From: Hyaloscypha bicolor E
Lineage: Eukaryota > Ascomycota > Leotiomycetes > Helotiales > Hyaloscyphaceae
Assembly (NCBI RefSeq): GCF_002865645.1
Contig: NW_020194515.1
Coordinates: 1,705,319-1,769,318, forward strand
DNA: 64,000 nt
Reading direction: 5' to 3'
The number at the start of each line of letters is the position of its first letter. Positions within the stretch are counted from its first letter, which is position 1. Below the pieces are notes generated by a model that saw only the letters and a list, made by a program, of their open reading frames with translations, did not search any database and was not told the origin of the DNA. Below, piece by piece: positions 10,646-20,032 of this stretch. The position numbers were made by a program, and so were the translations under genes.

Positions 10646-12807
10646 GGCTGTGTGTGTTCCCCTGTGTCTGTTCGAAGGTCAGTGCAAGTTCGAGCTCAAG
10701 GCAATATCAATGTCCCAGGAAAGTCCGAATCGTTCACCGACACTCAACTTCGATAACTACTTACCAGGACATTCGCACAGGACCGCGCCAGAGCAGATCT
10801 CTACTTCCTCCACAAACACAGCTCCCTTCTCTCGACGCGCATTCGTTTTCTTCTCTGTATCTCAGTCTTCATCGAATTGCCGGACTCCTCGTTGGGGAAG
10901 CTTGCAAGATACTCGCGCAACACAATAGTAACAACCAAATGAATGTTAACTCAAGCGTAAACTTCAATCCAGATCCGATGTTCCCGTCCACATCTCACAG
11001 CTCTAGGCTCTCGCAGATCAGCCACGCGCAATTGGTCGCTCCTGTGTGCGCAATCCTGTAGAATCGTTGGTGCAGCAACGCGGCTGTCCCGCTGATCTCG
11101 TTCAGCCTCCTCCCAACTAAAAATATCCCTGCCGGGACCAGGATAACAAGCTTTGCCTACGTGAAATCGCTCCCCTTTCTGTTCTCTTCTTCTAAAATAT
11201 CACGAAAGGCAAAGACACGTATTGACAGCAGGCATTTATTCAAGCACTCTACAACGCCGCATCGTCGTCTTCTGTTTGTATATCACAGCCTCCATCTTAT
11301 TGTTGCACTCGTCCCGGTTTGTTTACCTCGCCATAGCAGCTCATCCCTGTTGTGTGCCCGTAGCTCTAGTTTTGGCGACCACAGCGCGTTTGGGGCGTCT
11401 AGATTTTGATTGGAGGCTCGCGCAGCCAGCGCAGCCACTCTACAACCTCCAAAACATCACCAAATTAATCATTTGCTCGCCGCACGTTTTGAACTCTCAT
11501 TCGTTGTCACGATGTACTGTGCCAAAATTCAACAGATCGCCAGGCCTTGAAAAAGGCCAGAGGAAAGAAGGGGTCCAATTCGTCATCCCGTCACATCCCA
11601 TCCCACCACATCTCACTGCCGAAAATTCAGGGTACAACCTCAGACGTTCACTGGTTCAGCTCAGCATGTGCAAGCAAGTCCGCTTCCCTGATTTGTTGTG
11701 AGCCACAGCGAGCAAGCAAGTGTCAGAAATCGAAACAAAACTGGGAAAAGTTGGCACTTATCGTTTTCTCTCGGCAGATGCAGATGCGGATCCCAACGAT
11801 CGCAATCGCAACTTTCGCAAGGCAACTTTTGAGATCCGGTCCCGGCACCGAGGGGATTGGGTGAGGAAGGGCATGCCAAAGAGACGCGGCGTGGCTGGCG
11901 ATTGGTGAGATTCAGCAGCCTGGGGACGAAGGTTCGGTCGGGTTCAGAGCCGATGGGATCACCAGCCTCGTCTTGGTGGTACCGAACTCACGGGCTGACA
12001 AACGGATTCCTCGAGCTCTGAACTTACTTTACCCTGCGCGCCCTCCTGGTTACAATCGCTCGCTCGCTTGCGGGTGCTTGCCAGATCTTCCGGCCCCAAG
12101 CCTCGTGTCCAAAGGTAAGGAAGGGATCTGGCGTACAAGAAGGTTTGGAGGTCCGATGCAGATCTAGGAGAGGGCAGGGCGGGAAGGCTTTCGGCCCGCG
12201 GAGTGAATTCAGGGAGGCAAGGAAGGGGTCACGGAGGCCGAGGGTTTGAATCAACTCGGTAGAAGATACCAGCTTTTTGGTGCGCCGCAGACAGGACTGA
12301 GGGGCTTTTCACGGACGCGGAAAACCGGGAGAACAGAGCACGGATATGCCTTCAGCGCGGTAGGGGAAACACCATGTTACGTCCGTGGACGCCCTTCACT
12401 GGATACGGAAACGGAAATCCTGCCAGGACAAGCCACCAGACTTTAGGGGTAGGGTAAACTCCCTCAGGAGGATGAGGAGCGGAATCCTGGCCATGGCAGA
12501 TTGTATCAACACGGTAGTGAAGATACCAGCTCCCTCCATAGGAAATCCTTTCAGGAAAAAGTCTCGATTTATGCTGACCGTTTTAAAAATCCTCGCAAAA
12601 TCCTCGCAAAATCCTCGCGGAAAGCTCGACAGATGCCCTATAATACAATCTAGGATCCAAATCCCTCCATGGAATCGACCTCGGTTTGTCATTCTATATG
12701 TGGAAGATGGGCCTCGCTTGCTCATTCAAAATCTCGCTCGCCCGGGGGTATATCTGATTTGGTCGATTGATTGGGAGGTAGGTGGTGGGGGGATGGAGGG
12801 ATGGGGG
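10646..12807. other. 2.2 kb intergenic region
   Basis: This lies between the start of the RhoGEF gene and the end of the EBP-like gene. It should hold a long RhoGEF promoter and 5' leader, with CT-rich stretches at 10.8-11.7 kb. ORFs up to 160 codons occur but are proline/serine-rich shadows with no domain and no matching splice sites. One short triple repeat lies at 12586-12618. I see no further gene; a non-coding RNA cannot be excluded. Confidence 0.5.
12586..12618. repeat. 11-bp direct repeat, three perfect copies
   Basis: The unit AAAATCCTCGC is repeated three times head to tail, starting at 12586, 12597 and 12608. It lies about 220 bp beyond the stop codon of the minus-strand EBP-like gene. 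It could be a small slippage product or a protein-binding array; nothing else in the window carries it. Confidence 0.85.
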
Positions 12808-13869
12808 TCAAATCGTCTTCTTCGCATGCCCGTTGGCGTGGCCGTTGGCCTTTCCATTGCTCTTTGCAGCTGTGAGCTTGTCAAGAGCCTGGAAAGTTCG
12901 TGCGATGGTTCGGACACTGCTCACAAGCAGAACTATTCCCGCAATTAGCTACACTCTTCCTGTGAGGGGGGCTCTTTCGCCGTGCCACTTACTCCCCGGG
13001 AAAACCATCCAAATGAAGTTCATGAAGAAGTAGTAGCCCCAGAAGTACAGAAACTCGGGTCTCGAGTACGTGATCTGCGCGTAGTAGTGATCGAACATGC
13101 TGGTTGCGTAGTAGAGAATCAGGCCGTAGATCTGGCCCACGCAGACGATGATTTGGAGGGGGTGGCGGAGCGGGTGCGAGTTTGTGATGAAGAAGGCTAC
13201 GACAAAACAGATAGGGCCCCATGTGAACTGTCAATTGGCCCGTCAAATTAGCCACTAACTGATCGCAAGTGGATTCGGCTTGGGGATTGGATTGGGGAAC
13301 TGGGCGAAACTAACAGCAGTAACCGTCTCCATGCAGAGCACGAACGGGTCAGAGGTCAGGTACCGAGAGTCGGAGAAGGCGTATTCTTTCCACAGCTGCC
13401 CAAACAGATCCTGGGCTGGGCCCATCCGCGTGTGGTTCAGGGAGAAGTAGCCCTCGAAGAAGAGGTGGATTGCTCCAGCTGCGCCAAGGGATTCGGATTA
13501 GCCCCATCCTGTGTCTCCCCAGCCCCAGATTCCAACAGCATCACCGGGCTCACCCATGCCCTTCCTCCCCGATCCTCAATGACCACTAAAATTGAAAATT
13601 GGGGGATCGAAGGAAAAGTACTCACAGATCACAAACCACCAGATGGCTGCCTTCTCCCCCTTTGGCAGATTGGGGTGCGTCTTATCGAGGATCACGACGG
13701 TGCCGATTACAATGGAGGCGCACACGGCGGCGAAGATTCCGAGGAGCACAGGGACGGACCACTCGTTTGCGAGGTAATTGGCGATCTCGACTTCAAGGGG
13801 GTAGTAGTGGTGGTCGGTCACCATGAGGGGCGTGCTGGTCGCATTGAAGGGCAGGTCGAGGATTGCCAT
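12808..13869 (-). CDS. EBP/EXPERA-family sterol delta8-delta7 isomerase-like membrane protein
   Basis: Four exons (13626-13869, 13315-13478, 12993-13227, 12808-12932) give 255 aa with introns of 147, 87 and 60 bp. The protein matches emopamil-binding-protein family sterol isomerases of the ER. It has HHYYPLE near residue 20, several hydrophobic helices, GAIHLFFEGYF, MGPAQDLFGQLWKEYA-SDSRYL, FVLCMETVTA, FTWGPICF and FYFW-FIWMVFPG. The His and two Glu used for proton shuttling in EBP are present in these blocks. The C-terminus is hydrophilic (KSNGKANGHANGHAKKTI), ending in a Lys-rich tail that could act as ER retrieval. Fungi also make ergosterol through the unrelated ERG2 isomerase, so the physiological substrate here is uncertain. 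Confidence 0.85.
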
Positions 13870-15074
13870 GATGAAGGTGAAGGGTCAATCGATTGAGGTA
13901 GGGGGGGGATCAATCGAGGGGATTGAGGGAAGATCAATTGATATGGAGGTCAATTGAGAGGACGTTCGAGGTGGGAAGGGTGAGGATTGAGGGGGAGGAG
14001 ATAAGAGGGGGAGGGAAGGGAGAAGGGGAGAAGGAAGGAGGTGAAAAGGAGCGGGAAAACGAGTGAATAAAATAGAGTTTATTAAAATACGCGGCTGGCT
14101 GGGCAGATGCAACACAAGCAGGGCAAGGCAAGGCAGGACAAGTCAAGGCAAGCTCGATTGACTCTGAGACAGCAGGCTCAGTTGTACGGTGCCCGTCGCG
14201 CTGCACCACATCTGCATCGTGGCCCTCCACCCAGCTGCAGCTTGGAATTGGCACGACTCAAGCCTCAAACCCCCAACAGAACTTCAGAGTGTGGACCCCA
14301 GGACCCTTCTTGCATGTGGCAGGCGCAAGGTGCAAGGGACGAACCGAGCTGCAGCACCTGGGACGCCTGCGACAGGGCAGTGCAAGGCAAAAGAGTCAAG
14401 ACGAGGTCATTCAGGCCATTTGTGCTTCGTCCGCGCAAAATCTCGAAGACTCGGAGTAGGGGTGAGCCACTAGGCTAGGACATGACGTTTCCACCGCCGC
14501 GTGATGGGAATCGCTGCTGCAAGAATCGCAAGAATCGTGGATGGAAGAATCTTGGATGGGAGAACCTGGGATGGGTTTTGGTTCCCGCAAATAGGAGAAG
14601 CGCCCTGCTCCCCGTTTCTTGGCTCGATTGCTGGGGAACTTGGTAGCTTGGTCTAGAGTGCAAATAGAGCGCCGAGTCGCTGACCCGCCTTCAAGCTCCA
14701 GAGTCCAGGCTCGCCTGCACGTCCAACCCGTATCCGGTATATTGAGAGAAGCCTGAAGATGCAACGTCACGATGGTTTTCTGGATGCGTTGCGGCGGACG
14801 AGATTCGTACGCTTGGGAAGGCGGATTCCTTCCACGCTTCTGCCTTTTTCCTTGATTGATTGCTTGCCAATGGAGGGGTTCGCGTGTCATTCACGATTTG
14901 TTAGCTGCGGCTCACATTCTCAACTGGAACATCAGCCCGCGATCCGCTAAGGTAGACCACGAAGAGTTAAGCAGACGCAGCGAGCCACAGCCGCGGGATG
15001 CATGCTGTCGCATCCTCGGGTCAGGCACGAGCGAGCGGTCTAGAATCAGGCTCCAAGGAGAAAAGGATATTAAT
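13870..15074. other. Intergenic: EBP-like promoter and Wdr8 3' flank
   Basis: On the EBP coding strand the first ~180 bp upstream of the start (13870-14045) is strongly pyrimidine-rich, a common feature of fungal promoters. The plus strand carries several G3-G5 runs between about 13975 and 14040. GCAAG-type short repeats follow at 14110-14155. Open frames further right have no domain. No gene seen. Confidence 0.5.
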
Positions 15075-16805
15075 TCAGGTCGAGCTTGACCACGGATCGG
15101 GCTCAATAAACTTTCGGAATCGAAACGTATCCTCCACTTCATCTGTACCTCCACTCATACCAGTCAATCCATCATCCATCAATTCTGATACTCGCGAATA
15201 TATCCGTTTCCCATCTGCTGGGACGAGGTTCAGAGGCGATTCTTCTTGTTGCCCATATATATCGAAACCTCTGACTTCAGCATCCTGCCACGGGGCTTCT
15301 TCATCCTCACTCCCAGGAATGGATGCCAAGATACAGTCTTGGGAGTCGCTGAAGAATATCGCAGGACTGCCAGACTGAGCATTGAGCCAGCGTCCAATAG
15401 TCTTTCCAATCACTTTCCCACCTGGTATTTGCGCAGCGAAATCGACTATCTTTGGTGTGCTCCAGCTTGGATCCCACAGGTGGACCAGTCCTCGAGACTC
15501 CTCCCCTTCGCATCTTATCATAAGGAGCTCGTCAATTGTGGGGTGCCAAGTGGCCTTCGCAATTGGGGCATGGAGGATCATGACTGCCCGCAAAACCCGA
15601 GTTCCTAAATCCCAGATCCATATTGTGGTAGGCATGTTCTCCATTCTTGTGGCTAGTAGGGAGCCGGAGGTGTCGAAGGACGTGAAGTTTGTTCCTGTTT
15701 TCGGTTCCGCATTCGTAGGTGGGGATGATCCTGACGTTGGCGGGCAAATTGCTTGCGTTGCTGCCACGAATTCTCGAGAGAATCCTCCGTTCGGCGAAGG
15801 GACAATCTGCTCCTGCCATATCTGCTGCCGTCAGTGCAGTCAGCAGAGGAATGGGATGCGATCATACCTGGAGTGATTCGGCGGGCTTCACGGTCGTGGT
15901 ATGGAACAAACTTGTGGTTTCCGTGAATGATGGAGCAGAGAGAATTGTCACCCTCCTGCTGTAATCTCCTACAGCAACAAAGGCGCCATTTCGGCTCCAA
16001 TCAAACACCTTGATACCAGCGCCCAATGCAATGTCTGAGTCTTCTTCCGATATTGGTACTGGGCCATTCCAGGTCTTAAACAGGTGGCCGTCGGCAGTAT
16101 AAACCAAGATCTTATGTCCTTGCGAGGACGATTCCCAAACAACGAGCCACCTCCCATCCGCGCTCCAGCAAATTCCATGCGCATCAATTGTATCTGGCCA
16201 CCATGATCTCGTCACATCCAGTGTGTCCTTTGCATGGATACTAACAACATCTTTGCCGCCACTTCTTGTTAGAAGGGCCAAATTGGAGGTCACCGGCCGG
16301 TATGAGAACCCTTTCGCTGCAACACCAGCATTATAGAACTTCGGCGAGTTGATATCGACGGACCTCTGCGTAGAAAAATTGAAAACTGACAGTTTTAATC
16401 CAAAGTCGGAGAACACAAGAATCTCATCATCATTCGCTCCAAAGCATACAAAGGTAGCTTTTGTTGTTCCTGAAGTCGGATGATTTATGTTGGCAGAGAA
16501 ATTAGGATTCTGTGTTGAGAACACGCGGATATTGTCTGAGGAGCCGACTAGTATTCGATTCGAGGATTCAGACCATAAAAACCAGGAAATAGAGGATGCC
16601 AATTCGGGTGGGAGGGATATAACGCGTGTGATTTCGAGGGATCGCGTTGCGCGGATACTGAGTTTGGAGGGGAGAACAGTTGCGATAAATGCGCCATCGG
16701 GGCTGGGGAGTGATTGAGTGGATGCTAGATGTCAAGAAGTATTAGCAGTAGTCGCCAATATCCAGGTAATAGGATCCTACACTTCAACGACCGTGAGAAC
16801 CGCAT
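15075..16805 (-). CDS. wdr8: WD40 protein of the Wdr8/WRAP73 type
   Basis: Three exons (16781-16805, 15868-16724, 15075-15821) with introns of 56 and 46 bp give 542 aa. The first exon is only 25 nt and encodes MRFSRSLK. This choice keeps the frame into SLPSPDGAFIATVLPSKL, the expected first blade. Later blades include WFLWSESSNRILVGSSDN, AHGICWSADGRWLVVWESS, VFDWSRNGAFVAVGDYSRRV, WQEQIVPSPNGGF and WIWDLGTRVL, then an acidic tail. In fission yeast and animals Wdr8 works with a microtubule minus-end anchoring partner at the spindle pole body or centrosome. A similar role is inferred here from family likeness. It diverges from the cnxABC-type gene; their starts are about 300 bp apart. Confidence 0.8.
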
Positions 16806-17102
16806 TTTAGCTTGTTATTAGCGGTAGTTGAAGAATTTCGGAGATGGTTTGTTTACTTCTGATCGATCGCCTCAAATCCAAGGTTTCAATATCGCTAAGC
16901 CGATAACGATAAGCTTCTGAATCCGCCGCAAGCCGACGCCGACGATCCCCGGCTCTTCCCCCACTTAAACATTTCCACAGCCTGCCGTCATGTTTTCTGC
17001 ACGCTGCTGACACTTCTCCCCGCCGGTGTTGAAAAGTTTGGTCTGCCCAAGATGGGATTGTATCCTACATGAGCTGAGTCTCTGGTGCTATTATCCTCGA
17101 CA
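16806..17102. promoter_or_regulatory. Bidirectional promoter between wdr8 and the MoaA-MoaC gene
   Basis: Two genes start on opposite strands 297 bp apart, so this segment must hold both promoters and leaders. It is not strikingly AT- or CT-rich and I see no convincing TATA box. The pairing may be only positional; co-regulation is not shown. Confidence 0.6.
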
Positions 17103-19481
17103 ATGACAATGGCTTTCATTGGAAGGGCAGGAAGAGCTGGGAGCCTGTGTGGCAAGCGTACCCTTCGAATCGACATGGGAGCAAGAGGAATTGCTTCTGC
17201 AGCACCAGCAATCCAGGAATACCCTCATCACAACCTTCCTCCAGTCCAGCCTCGTCCCACCCGACGAGAAGCAATCAAGAACGCCAAACCCTTCTCCTCG
17301 TTCCTCACGGATACCTTCCAACGTCAACACGACTACCTTCGAATCTCCATAACAGAAAAATGCAATCTGCGGTGCTTATACTGCATGCCAGAAGAAGGAG
17401 TCCCACAATCGCCACCACAACATCTCCTCACAACCCCCGAAATATACCTCCTCTCCTCCGTCTTTGTGCAGCAAGGAGTCACCAAGATCCGGCTCACAGG
17501 CGGAGAGCCCACCGTACGGCGAGATATCCTCCCGCTTATGCACCAGATTGGCTCTCTGCGTTCTCAGGGACTGCGCGAGCTATGCCTGACGACGAACGGC
17601 CTGTCTCTCCATCGAAAGTTGGACAGCATGGTCGAAGCGGGCCTCACTGGCATAAACCTCAGTCTCGACACCCTCGACCCTTTCCAATTCCAGATCATGA
17701 CACGGCGAAAAGGCTTCGAGGCTGTGATGAAGAGCATTGAACGGATACTTGAAATGAACAGGCTCGGTGCTGGTATAAAACTGAAGATCAACTGTGTTGT
17801 AATGCGTAGTCTCAATGAGCGTGAAATCCTTCCCTTCGTCGAGCTCGGACGAGAACAAGACTTGGAGGTCAGGTTCATTGAATATATGCCGTTTGACGGG
17901 AACAAATGGAGCCAAGGGAAGATGTTGAGTTATCAGGAAATGCTGGATATTATACGAGCGAAGTATCCTACGTTAAGAAAGGTCCAAGATCAGAAGAATG
18001 ATACGAGTAAGACGTATGAGATCCCTGGTTTTGTGGGGAGGATGGGCTTCATTACGAGCATGACGCACAATTTCTGCGGGTCTTGTAATAGGCTACGGAT
18101 TACCAGTGATGGGAATCTAAAGGTCTGTTTATTTGGGAATGCTGAGGTGTCCTTGAGAGATATTCTGAGGAAAACGAATGATGGGAGTCCGATTGGTGAA
18201 GAAGCTTTCGAAGCTTTGAAGCAAATTGCGATGGATCGACGACAGGGCATTAGTTCTGCACAAGGTCCACTTGGAGGGACACAACATGAGCAGGAATTGC
18301 TTAAGGTAATTGGCTTGGCTGTGAGTAGGAAAAAGGAGAAGCATGCTGGAATGGGAGAGTTGGAGAATATGAAGAATCGACCAATGATTTTGATAGGTGG
18401 GTAGGTTTCCTCCTTCTTTTGTTTCCAATATATCTGTCGTTGGATCTGCATGGCTGGTGTTTTGTGCTACATATACCCAAGTGTATATAGACTCTGCGTA
18501 GCCAATGGACATACATGTATTGAATCTACTTGTAAGCAGGGTTGCAACCGTTTTATATGTGTCTTGCTAACCAAGCTTTCTCACTCAGATGAACCATCAC
18601 CAACCCAGCGACCCTTCACTAACATCCAGCCTCGACCGCCAAACTCCCAACCACTTCCATGGCAGCGAACCCCCCTCCATCTCCTCTCCACAACCCTTCC
18701 TCACAATACTACAACCCACCGCCTCTACTCTACCTCCAGGAAACCGTCGCACTCACCTTCAGCAAGCTCGAAGCCCTCGCCCTCGCTCGAATCTGCCTTC
18801 CCCGAGGAGCAGCCAAAACTAACCCACACAACCCCCCACGGCACCGCCCATATCGTCCCCATCACCCATAAACCTATTACTCCCCGAACCGCAATTGCAG
18901 TCTGCACCCTCTACTTCTCGAATCCGACCGCTATCCCCTTAATCCGCTCTAACTCGATGAAGAAAGGGGATGTGTTGAGTGTCGCGCGCATCGCCGGTAT
19001 CATGGCCAGCAAGAGGACCAGTGAAGTGATTCCACTTTGTCATAATATAAACTTGGGGAGCGTGGGTGTTGAGTTGGTTGTTGTTGGTGGTGAGGAAGAG
19101 ACACAGGGAGGGAAGAAAGAAGTGGCCAAGGCGCAGAGCATGAGATGGGCGGGGAAGGGGCAGGGTGATGCTTATAACTGGCATCAGCGAGATAGCCAAA
19201 CCGGAACGCGAGGGAAGCAGGAGGGAGAGGGAAGAGAAGACTTTGGCAGGATCGAAATCACAGCCACAGTACAATGTGAAGGCAAAACGGGTGTCGAGAT
19301 GGAGGCGCTTACTGCGGCTAGTGTGGCGGGACTGACGGTGTATGATATGTGTAAGGCCGTGGATAAGGGGATGTGGATTGGGGATCTTAGGGTTGTGAGG
19401 AAGGAGGGAGGCAAGAGTGGGACCTGGGTTGAGGGGAGGAGTGTTGGAGAAAATGTAGCCGGAGCACTGAGCCGAGAATGA
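17103..19481 (+). CDS. cnxABC: MoaA-MoaC fusion: cyclic pyranopterin monophosphate synthesis
   Basis: Exons 17103-18396 and 18589-19481 join in phase 1, giving 728 aa. Part 1 is radical-SAM GTP 3',8-cyclase (MoaA/MOCS1A). It has CNLRCLYC for the 4Fe-4S/SAM cluster, GGEPTVR, LTTNG, SLDTLD, and a second cluster motif FCGSCNRLR with CLFG. Part 2 is MoaC. It has MKKGDVLSVARIAGI, IPLCHNINL, VEMEALTAASVAGLTVYDMCKAVDKGM, and a ~50-residue Lys/Gly/Gln-rich insert. Together they convert GTP to cPMP, the first steps of molybdenum cofactor synthesis needed by nitrate reductase. The N-terminus is Arg/Ala-rich and looks mitochondrial. The linker contains a second presequence-like RLYSTSRK. The MoaA part can also end alone in Gly-Gly-stop at 18404 if the intron is retained. 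ATG 17109 is an alternative start with a better context. Confidence 0.9.
18397..18588 (+). other. Intron separating MoaA from MoaC, donor overlapping the Gly-Gly-stop codons
   Basis: The donor GTGGGT begins inside the codons GGT-GGG-TAG (18396-18404) that give MoaA its terminal diglycine and stop. A CTAAC branch-like site lies at about 18567, and the acceptor CTCACTCAG ends at 18588. Splicing deletes the diglycine and stop and fuses MoaA to MoaC in frame; retention gives free MoaA. A second donor-like GTAGGT five bases downstream (18401) would join out of frame. Confidence 0.7.
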
Positions 19482-20032
19482 AAGTTACATTTTGATACAA
19501 AGCTCTAAGCGGAAAGGTCTAGGAAAGCCTAAGGACATTTGGTAGAGAAAGGTGTGCCCTCTCTTATGCCTTTCCATGTCCTTTCCTGGAATGTTTCGCG
19601 ATTTCGATCCAATTTCCTTTTCAAGATTTCAATATCCTTTTCAAGTAGGAAAAGGGGTGGGGGCCAGGTATACGAATCAAATGCATTCCCACTACACCCT
19701 AAATATATGGCTGCTGCGGTCGCCTCCAACGTCACATCCCCCTTTGGGCATTTAAATAAACCCGCCCAATTCAACCCCCCCTATTATAATCCATTAATGG
19801 ATATCTCGTAATTTCTTGCTCAGATGCTCAGATAATCCCATCAGATATTGATAACTGGCTGAAGAGAGGGGAGGCTCAGGAGCTATGTGTTGTGTGTATA
19901 GTCCATTGACATCCAAGTTTCTGGGTTGAGAAAATGGCGATAGTGAAAGAGAAGCTGCCAAATGTCTGGCACATGCGTCTGCCAATTTATCGTGCAAATT
20001 GTGGAATCACTTCCCTGTGCATAATGGCGGGC
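19482..20032. other. Intergenic between convergent cnxABC and HET genes
   Basis: This is the shared 3' flank of two genes that end toward each other. Short ORFs of 67-90 codons overlap on both strands but carry no domain. A partly repeated CTTTTCAAG motif occurs near 19620-19645. Nothing else seen. Confidence 0.5.

Noticed and set aside
11222..11701. 160-codon plus-strand frame in the long intergenic region
   Set aside because: It begins hydrophobic but then becomes compositionally random, overlaps other frames and has no recognisable motif.
12396..12725. 109-codon minus-strand frame downstream of the EBP-like gene
   Set aside because: It spans the triple 11-mer and has no domain or splice context; probably chance.
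14411..14890. 159-codon minus-strand frame between the EBP-like and wdr8 genes
   Set aside because: Low-complexity Ser/Arg content and competing frames on both strands; no family likeness.
19529..19811. Overlapping small frames on both strands between the convergent genes
   Set aside because: Likely 3' untranslated sequence; the opposing frames are shadows of one another.
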